Of a stretch of 64,000 nucleotides of DNA, positions 33,301 through 44,110 are shown one piece after another. The stretch spans positions 13,397,613 through 13,461,612 of the forward strand of contig NC_133223.1 in the NCBI RefSeq assembly GCF_040436345.1, given 5' to 3'. The stretch comes from Pagrus major. Its lineage: Eukaryota > Chordata > Actinopteri > Spariformes > Sparidae. The notes below the pieces were generated by a model. The model made no database searches, was not told the DNA's origin, and saw only the letters and a program-made list of their open reading frames with translations. The position numbers and the translations under genes were made by a program. Positions within the stretch are counted from its first letter, which is position 1; every line of letters starts with the position of its first letter.

Positions 33301-36300
33301 GATAGAATCTTGAAATATACATATTTTTAATAACACTAATAGGATTTAATTTAATACCTTAGATAAGCATATGTGCATATTATGATGCTCACCAATTTTC
33401 ATACTATGGTTTACCTTGAAACCAGTATATCACTGCGAACCTAGTACACTATACTTTCAAGATAGTTACTTCTTGGACAGGTTTATTTGAATTAAAAACA
33501 GGTTTACATACTCTTACAACACTACAAGATTAATTACAGTCAGAAATGTCTTTATAGTACAAACAGAGTTTATTAAGTTTTTAAAATCTAGCGGCAATAA
33601 AATAATAGTCCAATAATAAAATCTATATAACTATGATATGCAATGTTGTTGTGTACTTTTAGATAGATATTTCAAGTAAGTTTTGTAGATAATTTTTATT
33701 TTGTACATTGCTGTTTTAAGACTTCTACTTGAAGCTCCTGTTGGTAAGATAGTTGATTTTAGAGTCTCACTCCCAACTCATCAAATACTGGCACTTTCGA
33801 ATGGTGGCCAACCCGATCTATAATCAACTATGTTACCAACAGCAGCTTAAAGAAAAGGATCTATGTAGACGTCTTCCACCACTGCACGTGTACCTATGTG
33901 CAAATCCTCGCAATTAACAAAGATTAATGTTGAATTAATCTAGTTTGCGACTCATATTTGACATTTGTTTCTCTCTTCTGCTGTGCTTTCTTTAGACTGA
34001 TCACCCATCTGCTGCTCAGTGGCAGTTGGATAAATGGCTGAACAAATCCCAGAGAAAATCTGCCAGCAGTGAACCGGATCACACCCAACGAGCCCCATCT
34101 CCAGCCAGGTCCTGGGACAGCAATCAGGAATACAGCCCCAGCCAAAGCCCAATTCCAAGCCCACAGTTCCATTACAGCCACAACAACAGCCCCCTACCCA
34201 GTCCTGGTTATAGCTACTGCCCCAGCCCCAGCCCATTTCCCAGCACCTGCCCAAGTCCCAGCCCTAGCCCGAGGCACAGCCCGATCCCCAGTCCGGTTCC
34301 AAGTGTTTGCCTCAGTCTGCATGGGAGCCCGAGAGCCAGCCGTAGCCCTAGCCCAATACCTAGAGAGCCTCCAAGAAGCCCCAGTCCCAGCCTTCCTGCT
34401 CCTTCAAGGGTTCGTCACTTCCCTGAGGTTCAGAGTCAGAACCAAACACAGCCGAGTATAACAAACAATCACCACAGGACAAAAAATAGGCCATGGGTTG
34501 CCCCATTGCCTAACACTGACAGCAAGAGCAAGTCAACAAACAGTACTCATCAACACAGGCCCAAGACTCGACCCTCACAGAACCAAGACCAAAGCAAATC
34601 CAAGCCTTCTTCTGCTGTGTTAAACCAGAGTCACAACCACAAATCTAGACCTAAGCCTCCAAGTTCAAAACAAATCTCAGAGGCTCCCAAAGCCAAACAC
34701 GCGCCACATATTGAGCAAATCCAAAGCAGCAGATCCAACCACTCCAACTCCAACCACAAAACCAGGCCTTTGCATCAATCTAGCTCACGACACAGCCCCA
34801 CAAGAACAAAGCACTTAGCTCCAACTAATCGTGAAACCAACCCTGGTCATAGTTCTCATTCCCAATCTACCTCTAAAGCTGCTACCAATTCTAATGCTGG
34901 CTTGAACTCTACACCTGGCCTAAAACCTAGGACCAAGACTTGGGAGGCTACAACCCCAACTCCCGTGCATGTCAACCATACAAAAACTATACAGAAGAAA
35001 CCCCAGCCCAAGGAGCAACAGGTGGAACACAGAGGAGATCATCTGACCCAAGCAGAGGGGAGAAAACCAGAGAGAAAAGAGGACAGATATAGGGAAAAAC
35101 AACAAGGGAAACAGGAGAGAAAGGAAGACAGGAGGCTGGCGGAGGAGCAGCTATTGAGGCGTCCCTGGATCCAGAGTTCGGCAGAGGAAGAGGAGGAGGA
35201 AGAGGAAGAGGAGGAGGGAGTGATAGAGAGGCAGAGGAAGAGAGAGGAGACAGCAAGACGGGAAAACAGCAGGAGGAGGGAGCAGCAGCATAGACGCGAA
35301 TGGCAAACAGTCCAGACCAAACAGAGATTGCCTACCAGCACCGAGCGACACCGCCTTCAAGACGACTCACACCAGCACCAAGGGAGGGCAAAAAAGTGTG
35401 GAAGAAGTGAGGAGGAGAGAGAGTTACAGCAAGACCCTTCGCCTTCTCCATCACGTTCCCCAACTCCTCATAGAGTGTCCTCCTCATCCTCTGCCTCCTC
35501 CTCTTCAAATTCAGACTCAGAATCTGAATATCAGGCTCCGATCACCAAAGTCCCCGCGGACTCTACCTCTCACAAGAGACTCACAAAGAGAGGGCAACAA
35601 GGCCCAGGCACGACTGACGCCAGCAGGCCGAAGGTGGTGCACCCCAGAGGACCCACCTCGGGCAATCCAGGTGAGGGGCAGCCGAGTGAGGGGAAGCAGA
35701 AGCTCTACACCCTGGTCCCATTTGGGCGAGGCGAACAAGCTACAACATCTTCCCAGCGAGGGCTTAGAAATCTGGTGGTGCAAATAGATCTCTCTCTTCT
35801 TAAAAGGGTCCCGGACAGCACTACAAGCTCCCCTGTTAAAAAGCCCCCCTCTTCCTCCTCCTCTTCATCAACTAAAGACAAGCCAGGGGAGGCTATGAAA
35901 CACTTGTACGTCCCTGAGACTGTGACAAAAGACGGCAAAAGGAAACGCAAGGTAGACAACATGTACATTTACTTTTCTTATTCTGCATCGATATAGGGCT
36001 GCTCTTCAAAGCTTGAATATGTGTGTTTGTGTTTGACCAGTTGGAGAATGGTGTGTCACAAAGAGAGAGCAAGAGGAGCATTCCTCTTACAAATGACCTC
36101 TCAGGGCGCACAGAGTCTTCAGCTCACACAGCTGAGCGCAACTTTGTGACTGAGACCACACACAATGGGTAAGAAAACACCAAACACACCACGTTGTCTC
36201 AACAATACTGTATATGCCATACAATAAAGGGCTTTTCACACTCCATGTTCTACCTTTAGCTCTGGCATAACTTAGCCTCTTTCCACACACACATTGTTAA

Positions 36301-39300
36301 ACCAGCTTTCCACACTATATTTAGCCCAGGGCTAAAAGCATTCTTAGCACTGTCTTAGTCCCAGACTAAGGGAGCTGTTAGGGTTGGCAGTGTGAACTGG
36401 ATCGACTCAGCTCGTCAGGTCGCCAGTGGCTGGTTGTAGAATGTTTCACCACCTGTTTCACCAGCCAATCAGCTGAAGTCAACTGGTTAAGTGAGTTACG
36501 AACTGTCAGCTGGTCGAAAATGAAAGGATGATGAGGATCGCCTTATGTATTTGACTAACAGCTGTGGCTGTCTGACACAAGCCTTGACGTTTGAAATTAA
36601 GCCTACTTTAAATTGCAATTTGTTGCAAGTTTCAACTCGTCTTGTCACAAATCTTTGTTCTGAACAGGACTTAAGAAAGCTTTCACACTGGCTCAATCCT
36701 GGCCCACTCCAAGGCTGGATCACTTTAGCCTAGGGCTTGCTGGCCCTGCTCTTGAGGGAAAGCCCTGAGTTTGTCGGATTATCCCAAGAAAATCAACTTC
36801 ACACTAAAAGCTAAAATGTGCATTTGTTAATAGGGGCTGAAGTAGGCATTAGTCACGTGTTCCAACGGACTTTTAACCCAGGGCTACTAGAAGTTCAGTG
36901 TGAATTGTATAGTGCTAGGCTTAGTTTAACCCTGAGTTAACAGTGCATGTGTAAAAAGGGACCAAGATATCCTAGGGTTAACTCTTAGCCCAGGGTTAAG
37001 GATAGCCCTGCAGTGCAGTGTGCCAGCCCTGGGTTATATGTGTGAAATCCCTGTGTTTAGTTGATGTTCAGGGGATAATGCCTCAAATTTGGGGCTAACC
37101 CTTCTCCAGAGCAAGGCCAGCATGCCCTAAAATGAAGTCAGGATTAGCCATGAACGCTTTGTTAGCCTGGGACTAAGAAGGTTCAAAGAATGTTTTTAGT
37201 CCTGGACAAAGTGCAGTGTGAAAATCCCTTAAGTGTATTAAATATACATCCCATGTGTGTTTGTGTCAATGTACATATGTCGGTGTTCCTTCAGGTACTT
37301 GGAGGAGTACTTGGACAGCAAGAGGCCATTGTCTCCTGTGTCTCCACTGTCTCCACACAGCCCCGAGGCTGTGAAGCCTCCCTCCAAAACAAAGACCTCG
37401 GAGCAGCATCACGTCCACAAGAACAGAGACAAGAATAGAGATTCTGCGATAAAGGTAAGACAAAAAAGTTTTTTTTTTTAGATCATCCCATTGCTTGCAG
37501 TATTTTTGGTTTATTTCTTTTTCACCTGTACACGCAGCCCAAGATGGAGGTGGAATGTGTAAAAGTGTCAAGACAGCCTCAACCACCATCCGAGTCCTGG
37601 GGCCCTGCAGGACACAGGGGGGCCGTGCCAAACCATGAAACGTGAGCAAGTCCAAACGGTGTTTCACTGCATGGCCCACACTGCTTGATGTTTGTCAGAT
37701 ACAGACTCACCAGACACCTGATTCCTCGGCCTTCCTGGGAAACAGTGACTGCACTGCACTTTTTTTTTTACTTTTTTGTCTTTCTGTCCATCTTCCTAGT
37801 CCGCACCATGCAGAGTACTACTTACATGAGGCTAAAAGGATGAAGCACCGTGCAGATGCAATGGTGAGTCCTTGATCTTAAGGTGAATATAAAACAAAAT
37901 TAGGATGTTGTACCATCACTAAAGGAAAAACTCTGCCATTTGTTTAAATACAACCATTTGCTTTCTCAATTGAAGAAAGACGAGAAGTTTAGCAACAGTT
38001 TAATGTCTATATGTCAATGAGAGGGCGAGCAAACAAAACTTTATTTACATAGCACATTTGTTTCCAGGGAAGTAAAAATTGACTTCAGAGAGAGAGAAAC
38101 ATACAATCTTCTGTATGTATAAACTACATACAGTCAAAGGTCTGAATGGTAAATGGACTGTGTTTATGTAGCGCTTTTCTAGTCTAAGCAACCACTCAAA
38201 ACGCTTTACTACACAAGTCAGCATTCACCCATACATTCCTACATTGGTGGCAGAGGCTACCATGCAAGGTGCCACCTGCTCATCTTTCAGTATCTTGCAT
38301 CTTGTGCATCTTTTCGGGAATACAAATATTTTCCCAGGGAGAAACTAACATCAGCTACTGAACATATGTGAAGGAAGACAAGGAGAAGAGAGTATGCTTA
38401 TGTTGGATGTCTTTTTCCAGGTGGACAAACTAGGGAAGGCTGTGAATTACATTGACGCCGCTCTCTCCTTTATGGAATGTGGGAAAGCAATGGAGGAAGG
38501 GCCACTAGAGGCAAAGTCTCCTTACACCATGTACTCAGAGACAGTGGAGCTTATTAGGTGAATAACGCAAAAACACGTTTGGATTTGGACGTCGACACAC
38601 ACGCATACAGATGAACCGCAGGTCCATTGTTAACAGTCCTGTGTTTTAAGGTACGCAATGAGGTTGAAGAACCACTCCGGCCCTGGGGCAAGACAGGAAG
38701 ACAAACAGCTGGCGGTTTTGTGGTGCGTATGTCATCTCCTCTGTTTATTCCACATCTATCATCAAGCTGAAGGACCTGCATTTTTGGGGATGATTTGTGG
38801 TCGGTCTAAGGCTCTTTGACTTGTGTGCCCACAGTTTCCGATGCCTTGCCCTCCTTTACTGGCAAATGTTTCGTTTAAAGAAGGACCACGCACTGAAATA
38901 CTCCAAAGTTCTGCTTGACTACTTCAAGGTTTGTCTAAAAACAGGTCTGATGTGTCAGTTCCAGGAAATCTTGCTGTCATTTCCATTTCAAAAATCAAAT
39001 GTAAAAATTTGCCTTTGGGCAACTTTCAGCCTAGTTTTTGGTGTCATTACAGAGTTCTCCCAAAGTGCCTTCTACACCTCCCTGCTGGAATGACTCTGGG
39101 AAGTAGGTGGATAATAACTTCATATTACAGGCACTCTTGTTTCATTCATGTGCTTTCAGCAGCCACTGAGCCTTTACTGATCACCATTACTCTGTTGTGC
39201 ATTGTGTTTTCAACTCCCAGGGGTACAGGAGGACCCCCTTCTTCGCTCTCACCCAACGCCAAACACCTCAGACAGGGTTCACACGGGGGCAGCAACTTAC

Positions 39301-39704
39301 CCTCTCTCATAAGCATTCCCCAACGTATCCATCAGATGGCAGCAAATCACCTGAACATTACCAACAGTGTCCTGTATAGTTATGAGTACTGGGAGGTGGC
39401 AGACAACCTGGCAAAGGAGAATAAAGGTATGGAGGCCCCACTCAGCCACACATGCAATGTATGAGATGGGAAAAAAACCTTTACGTTCAGACTTACATTA
39501 AAAAAAGCCACATTAGATCAAATGAATCTGTTTTATATGTCAATGACAACAGATGATTTAAGATCTTCCTTTTTCATTACAGAGTTCTTCAACTACTTAA
39601 ATACTTTGTCTGGACCATTGACTCTTCACAGTACCATAGCTCACGCAGTCCAGTACACCAGACAGGCTCTTCAATGGATACGCATCAGTGCCAAACTTAA
39701 CTAA
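20417..39704 (+). CDS. aff3: AF4/FMR2 family member 3-like (aff3)
   Basis: Nuclear scaffold of the super elongation complex family. Exons: 20417-20488, 22380-22424, 27279-27353, 28345-28378, 28486-28543, 29537-29588, 30963-31000, 31163-31352, 33996-35951, 36041-36168, 37295-37454, 37538-37641, 37800-37863, 38421-38557, 38651-38722, 38835-38928, 39053-39102, 39221-39426, 39583-39704; phases all match, about 1218 residues. Recognisable parts: ALF box [17 protein letters not shown] (about 31-46), [15 protein letters not shown], a Ser/Asp activation-like stretch ([11 protein letters not shown]), WQLDKWLNK (197-205), LYTLVPFGR and [11 protein letters not shown], a KRKRK nuclear signal, and a full C-terminal homology domain ([13 protein letters not shown] to [13 protein letters not shown]). 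[20 protein letters not shown] and [20 protein letters not shown] point to AFF3 rather than AFF1/2/4. The family's N-terminal homology domain (P-TEFb binding in AFF4) and about 250 following residues are not found; the first exon is the least certain. Confidence 0.9.
20489..22379. other. aff3 intron 1
   Basis: Contains the (CA)n tract 21286-21365 and a purine-rich GGGGAAGGGGGGGAGG run near 21788-21830. Nothing coding seen. Confidence 0.5.
21286..21365. repeat. (CA)n microsatellite
   Basis: About 80 bp of CA repeats with a few TACA interruptions, in aff3 intron 1. Confidence 0.95.
22542..23490. mobile_element. dispersed element (copy 3) split by a second element
   Basis: 22542-22632 matches the left part of the family seen at 46441 (TTGCAGCAGACTAACGATT, TCAATTAGTCCATTAGTC) and 23222-23490 matches its right part (GGTCTTCAAATTTCTTGTTT, GACCCACAGTCCAAGGATAT, TCAATTGACTGTTTTTAGCT). 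Between them sits about 590 bp beginning TTAAAGGGACAGTTCACCAC, the same start as the element at 44825. The layout indicates insertion of one element into another. Confidence 0.6.
22633..23221. mobile_element. inserted element AAAGGGACAGTTCACC with internal inverted repeat
   Basis: Shares AAAGGGACAGTTCACC, CCTGTAGTGTTATTTATCCA and GTGTGAGTTGCCAAGTTTTA with the element at 44825-45158. The segment 22918-22995 (CTCACTGCACAGAAGGAAGC ... GGCTAGCTAACT) is an inverted copy of 23150-23221 (AGTTAGCC ... GAGGCTAGCTTCCCTCTGCA). No transposase frame. Confidence 0.55.
23967..24273. mobile_element. MITE-like element TTAAAGAAATAGTTCGA
   Basis: Left end TTAAAGAAATAGTTCGATGC and right end AAATGTTGCACTATTCCTTTA are inverted copies with mismatches; about 305 bp; internal AGCTTAGCTTGACACATTAT. 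TTAGAT occurs beside both ends and might be a remnant target duplication. Confidence 0.6.
24919..25259. mobile_element. TTAA-ended MITE-like element
   Basis: Left TTAAAGGTACAATTCATAAG and right CTTACATATGGCATCTTTAA are inverted copies over about 24 bases, both ending in TTAA, about 341 bp. The terminus matches that of the 9735-10621 element, so both belong to one group. Non-autonomous. Confidence 0.65.
25640..25875. repeat. partial GTACTTGAGTAAA-family element
   Basis: Contains GGCTCTGATGCAGTATCG, ATGTAACTAGTAACTAAATG, GTAGCGGAGTGGAAGTATAA and TGTACTTAGTAACAGTACTT, matching the right half of the copy at 10675-11135. Confidence 0.5.
27575..27663 (+). mobile_element. LINE/SINE 3' tail ending in (AATCTT)n
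   Basis: GTGAATTTCCCCGTTGTGGC followed by ATAAATAAAGACAATCTT and four AATCTT units (27639-27663). The GAATTTCCCC.TTGTGG.A.AATAAAG motif with a short tandem tail is the usual 3' end of a fish non-LTR retrotransposon family; only the tail is recognisable. Confidence 0.55.
29920..30500. mobile_element. GTACTTGAGTAAA-family element split by another repeat
   Basis: Left part 29920-30030 (GTGTTGTGAAAAGTATCC, GTTGTACTTGAGCAAAGTCA, GCACTTGTGTAAAAGTGA) and right part from about 30322 (AATAAATGTACTTGAGCATC, GCAAAGTAACTAGTAACTAC, GTGGAGTAAAAAGTACTG). In between, 30031-30321 is a different repeat rich in TAACACTTTATAAAACCATC and ATTTATTAAGCAATC-like words. Confidence 0.5.
30963..31000 (+). other. aff3: aff3 38-bp micro-exon (predicted)
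   Basis: TCCTGAAG|GCGACT to GACACAG|GTACTC. It begins in phase 0 after the exon ending CAAAGA (29588) and ends in phase 2, exactly what the next exon (C CTG TCA GCA, 31163) needs; without it that exon's frame would require a different acceptor (31176, CACAG|CGAGCG). The peptide [12 protein letters not shown] has no clear counterpart in human AFF3, so the exon is likely but not certain. Confidence 0.55.
31353..33995. other. aff3 intron before the giant exon
   Basis: 2.6 kb. Contains the purine-rich tract 32003-32060, a partial GTGGTGGAATGTAGCAAAGT repeat (about 32700-32790), a GGGCTGTGTGATATGACTC repeat (about 32910-33010) and A/T-rich sequence. No supported coding exon. Confidence 0.5.
32003..32060. 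repeat. GA-rich tract
   Basis: GAGAGAGGGAGGG-type purine repeat in an aff3 intron; long open frames here on both strands are caused by the low complexity. Confidence 0.85.
33996..35951 (+). other. aff3: aff3 giant exon with Ser-Pro repeats and acidic run
   Basis: A single 1956-bp exon (652 codons, phase 0 at both ends) from ACTGATCACC to AACGCAAG|GTAGAC. It opens with WQLDKWLNK, then has an imperfect SPSP repeat array (34130-34410: [18 protein letters not shown] and similar), a Ser/Asn/His/Gln-rich basic stretch, an uninterrupted glutamate run near 35180-35220, a [19 protein letters not shown] basic helix, poly-Ser ([17 protein letters not shown]) and then the conserved [15 protein letters not shown] block. 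The conserved blocks at both ends match AFF3; the middle is low-complexity and diverged. Confidence 0.85.
36225..37232. mobile_element. non-autonomous element with TAAGGGATTTTCACACTG ends
   Basis: Left AAAGGGCTTTTCACACTCC and right CAGTGTGAAAATCCCTTAA are inverted copies. The 1-kb interior repeats words such as AGCCCAGGGCTAA, TTAACCCAGGGCTA and CCCTGGGTTA in both orientations and GTGTGAA motifs. No transposase frame. It fills most of the aff3 intron 36169-37294. Confidence 0.6.
38147..38295. repeat. fish dispersed repeat GTAAATGGACTG...TAGCGCTTTTCTAG
   Basis: TAAATGGACTGTGTTTATGT, AGCGCTTTTCTAGTCTAAGC, CATTCACCCATACATTC and CAAGGTGCCACCTGCTCATC, in the order found in many percomorph genomes. 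It lies in the aff3 intron 37864-38420 next to another TTTATTTACATAGCACAT motif (38040). Confidence 0.5.
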
Positions 39705-40700
39705 CAAGGAGAGGATTTACTTTTACCTGCCCACTGGGCCTCCCGGCCTTACTTAAAAGGGACACAACTCTGGAACTCTATGCAGCTGACAGGACAGCAC
39801 TGATACCTACAGTGCTGTGCGAAATGGAATTGGATGAAATCCCCTCGAGCCTGACCATCCTCATAGGATGTTGGAGTGCTTGCCATCCAGGTCTTACTGT
39901 GTGCAAAGCATCCCGAAGGAGTAATCTAGTAATTTCTCACAGATGGAATACGTGCACCTTCTTCCTCATCATTGGATTAATCTGAAGAGTTGTATGGATT
40001 TGAAATAATTTGCCAAAGGTCTCATGGTGTCAGAAACGGGACTCGGCTGTATGTGTGAAGCCTTTTTCATACTTTGGATTGAATCATTATACAATGGACT
40101 GTTTCTTTGGGGCCAAAACAGGAGAAAATGCTTAAAAAAGACCAACCAGTCATAAACCACTTTCTCCAGAGTAGAACTCTTGTCTGTGACGTTTTCTAAT
40201 GAAGGACTCTTCTTTTAAATTTTTTTGATATTTTCATTTGTATGTGTTTTTACTGTGCAATATTTGATGGAATATCTGTTTTTAGAAAAAAAGAAAAAAT
40301 ACAAGAGAAAAAGGTGTTGGTGAGTCTAGTTGCCAACATTCAAGGTCCCTTTTATGCAAAATGTATTTTTGTCCCTGTTTTGAGTGTGGGATTATGTCAT
40401 TAAATGAATAATGAATTTGAAGAGGTCGCTCAGAGATCCTCTTGTTAAGTTTGCTTTCTTGGGTCTGGTTCAGGAATATGTGTTTTAGATTTCCAGATTC
40501 TTACAGCATGAGTTACACAGGTAACATATCATCACTATCAATCTTTTGTGTCTTAATTTTGATAATATTTATGTTTTAACTTCAGCTGAAGGATTACAAG
40601 GTCAACTTAATTTTCTTCGAACCATTAGCCTATGAAACCCTCTCAAAACGGACAATGGTAATCAAAGTAAAGTTTTGTTTTACCCTGTGAAAGGGTAAGC
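39705..40700 (+). other. aff3: aff3 3' untranslated region (approximate)
   Basis: Follows the TAA at 39702-39704. ATTAAA at 40399-40404 is a possible poly(A) signal; no AATAAA is seen closer. The 3' end is not determinable. Confidence 0.4.
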
Positions 40701-40969
40701 CTGACATTCAAACTGGATTGCCCTTTCACTCTCATTCATTTTTTAAACTATTTTAAATTTCTCAACATATAAAAAGTGTGGGCAGTGATTCAGAGCTACG
40801 AACGCGTGACATGGTGGTGAAGTGGTGAAATGATAGCAAATCATCAGATTCCCCACATTTTATATGACTTGCAACCTGAAACACAGCAGAATAATATTAA
40901 CATAGCATTTGGGCTTCCCACCCTGAGCAGGAGTTCAGAGAAAAATGGCCGCTGTGTGAACATGGTCTA

Positions 40970-41300
40970 TTTGGGTGGCAAAATCAAATATCACTATATA
41001 TGTTTGACCAAATTCCTCCATGTCAATTTTCCAACAATATTGCAGGAATGACTATCGGTGCATTCACAAAATATTGGCACAATGAGATATTTGATAAATA
41101 ATAATCAGCAATGTGGATATAATAACTAAGTGGCTAAAGTAGCCTATTAAAACAAGTACAATTCAAAATATTACATCACTTCACTGTAATGCAGCCTTTA
41201 CAACATATGCCATATTATGATATGATATCCCTAATTAAGATGACATATAGTCTCATATCATGATAGCGATATAATATCGATGTATTGCCCAACTCTAAAA
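40970..41300. repeat. GCAATATGG-type dispersed repeat, copy 2
   Basis: Shares ATCAAATATCAC, ATATTGGCACAATGAGAT and ATATCGATGTATTGCCCAAC type words with 5668-5890 and ends with the reverse of the GGGCTGGGCAATA start. Boundaries approximate. Confidence 0.45.
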
Positions 41301-43249
41301 GCACATAAAATAAGCTACTCTCAGATTTTGCACAATTTACTGCAACTATTTATGAACAAGGGATGCCCCGCATACACGAAGTGATCCTGTGTCCTCAGAT
41401 GCCCTCAGCAAACATGGCTCTACATCACAATGTGCAGCTTCCCTCCTGAGGTACACACCAATCAATGTTTGAGAGAAGCTCTCTGCTTTTATTGTCTCAC
41501 AGTGCCTTTTTTATTTCATTATACTGACAGTGGACATTATTGCGGCAAGTTTTAAAAAAGAAAAAAATCTGTCGCCCATGTGAAGGGGAGAGGATCCTAT
41601 AGGTTCTCTCTCACACACAAGTACACTCTATAGGCGTCAGTGACTGTGAGTGAGTCACACTCATTAGTCAGTCCAGTTGTGCAGAGATCTCCTCTCTCGA
41701 CACTCACACATCACTCTCCATCACTGCAACTACTTCCTGCTGCACCAACACAGAAGTCGGGCATGAAACTTCAGCATCCGATGTCTGGTACCATAGCAAC
41801 AGAGAACAACCAATAAGGGGGCTCCTCGGGACACGACGAGCCATGGGTCAATAGCATCCTGGTTTCTTTGGACTGCGTGAAATCCAGCGCCAGACTATGG
41901 ACATTTTTATTTCCCTGCACTATGACCTACTTTATTCCACTGTCCTGAACTTAAAGCTGACTGTTACGTATTATTTAACACAGGCAGTAGATTTGAAGTC
42001 GGGTGAGTCAATCACAAACAGACACATCACGTGTTAGTCCGGATCAAATCAGGCACACACGCTGTTTTTACTGTACTTTGTGACTGCGGGGTTATTATTG
42101 CCCCCTTGTGACACAGTCGGAGCGGACCACCATCATCACAGCCTGCCTCGTTCAATCTGCACGTGCCTCTGCGTCACGGCCGTCAGTGCTCGTGTGCCGG
42201 GCCGTTTGAGGACAACCGAGCTGGAGCCAGACAGTACACACAACGAAAAAAAACAACAACCCGAGACTGCTTCTGATCGACTGTCTAGCGCAGGAAAGCA
42301 GGCGGTGTGGGCGCTTCAAGCCTGCTGATTTAAAGCCATGACAGAGACACATTTTCTGAGGTGAACAGTCTGTGAAAGTGCGATAACCCGCCGGTCCTCC
42401 AACACCGAACCGCCTCACAACGACGGTTGCCTTGTTCGTGTCGGTACATTGGTGTCAAAGTCTCAGAGTGGGTGGTTTAAAACTGCACAGAGCGTCCAAA
42501 AGCTACCACACAGTCATTTCAGGTGACATGCAGCCAGTTGCCCGCATAGTGGCAGCATTACAACACAACTTGAGGCTAAAAACAAGAAGCCGGGGGTAAG
42601 CAGGATCAAGCTAGCTACGAAAAGCTACATGGGGACCGGAAGTTGAGCTTATTTCGTTGTTGAAAATAAAATACAGTTAAAGCCAGTCAAAATATGAACC
42701 ACTTTTCCCGAACATAACAGTATTTAAGAGCATAGATTTTTATAGGAGATTGGAGATTATGTTGAGGAAGAAAAATAGCAGGAAGAAACTCAAATTTTGA
42801 AATGTTACAAGGTTAAAATCCCATGCATGTCATTGTATCAATGTTTTTTTTCCATAAAGGCCTGTCAAGATTAGTATGTTGCTAAGATATAGGCTAATAT
42901 TTTGTAACTTAAGAATTTGCCTGGATTCATTCAATGATTCACAGTGAATTGAAGTTTGAAATTGTTTAAAGGGAATGAAACAGACTGTCTATATCCGCTA
43001 TAGACCACACAAACCTCTCCATATCTTTCTAGATTACCTAAGTATGTATACAGTTTATGGACAATTGCTGTCTAGACTCAGTTTCTACATCACAAAAAAT
43101 ATGTTCTGGCATCAGTATTTCGAGCAAGACTGCCAAAGAGGGGCCCGCAGGCCAAAGTTGGCCTACCGTAAGGTGCAATTTGGACTGCCAGATATTTTTA
43201 GCAGTCAGCTGAGGGAACTTACAATCTTAGTAAACCCCCTGCATGTTAA

Positions 43250-43274
43250 CAATACAATACAATACAATACAATA
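43250..43274. repeat. (CAATA)5 microsatellite
   Basis: Five perfect tandem CAATA units. Confidence 0.95.
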
Positions 43275-43689
43275 GATGCTTTTTTCTGGCCCACCATTAA
43301 GTGTCAGTCTTGGCCCTCCAGGGCAAAAAGTTTGGGCACCCTGGATTGTGAGACAAGACCTATATATATGAAACACTTTATTTATTTATTTTTATTGTGT
43401 TATTCTTATTATGATCCATAACCCAACATTTCCATCCTGCTTCTCCTGTCTAGCAAATGTAATGTTTTATTTTGAAAAATTTCTCCGGAACTTCTACCTG
43501 CCTGCCTGACGCCCTTGACTCTCACAGAGAAAAAGGGAAAGCAAATGGATCAGGCGGTAGAAATGGAGAGCAAAAGGACTGGGAGGGTGAGCGAAAATGT
43601 TGAACAGACATGGCGTGGCAGCACAACAAAATAAGGGGACCTCAGTTGATCAAAAGGACCTCTCTGGAGAACAAAGTCAAGGCTGAGGA

Positions 43690-44110
43690 GTCGAGCTAAC
43701 TGTCTGGGGGATTTTCATCTCGCTTTGCTTTGGTCTTACCTCGTACTCAGTGCGCACACACAACGTTTGTGTTGGGCATTATCTGCAGAGAGAAGTCTGT
43801 GGCTAACAACCCAGTCTGACAGGATAAAAGGTAAAAGCGACTCACTTCTGTTAGCGAACAACCACTCGGGACTGTTGTTTGTTTACACCCGTGATTTACA
43901 CCGTGCTGAAGTTACAGTCACGTACCTTATCCATTGTTTGGTAGCTAATCTTGCCAGCTTTGTTAACGCGTGCAGACAACACACTTCTGCTGGTATTTTT
44001 CTTCTTCTTTTTCTCTCGCTTGCTTGAACTGGCACGGTGTTACAGTCGTGTCATGGCGCAGCGACTTGCATGATTAACTAGCTAAGCATCGTTTGGAGTC
44101 GCTATGCTAA
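43690..44110 (+). promoter_or_regulatory. rev1: probable rev1 promoter and non-coding first exon
   Basis: Moderately CpG-rich region about 0.6-0.9 kb upstream of the rev1 start-codon exon. A plausible non-coding exon ends at ACAGGATAAAAG|GTAAAA (43830). The start-codon exon has an acceptor (TTACAG at 44627-44632) ten bases before its ATG, so at least one upstream non-coding exon must exist. Position is inference. Confidence 0.35.

Noticed and set aside
34900-35970. Several minus-strand frames of 60-100 codons opposite the aff3 giant exon.
   Set aside because: Shadows of a biased-composition coding exon (poly-Glu reads as poly-Ser/Leu on the other strand).
42975-43421. 148-codon plus-strand frame between aff3 and rev1.
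   Set aside because: A (CAATA)n tract and dispersed sequence are translated; no conserved motif.
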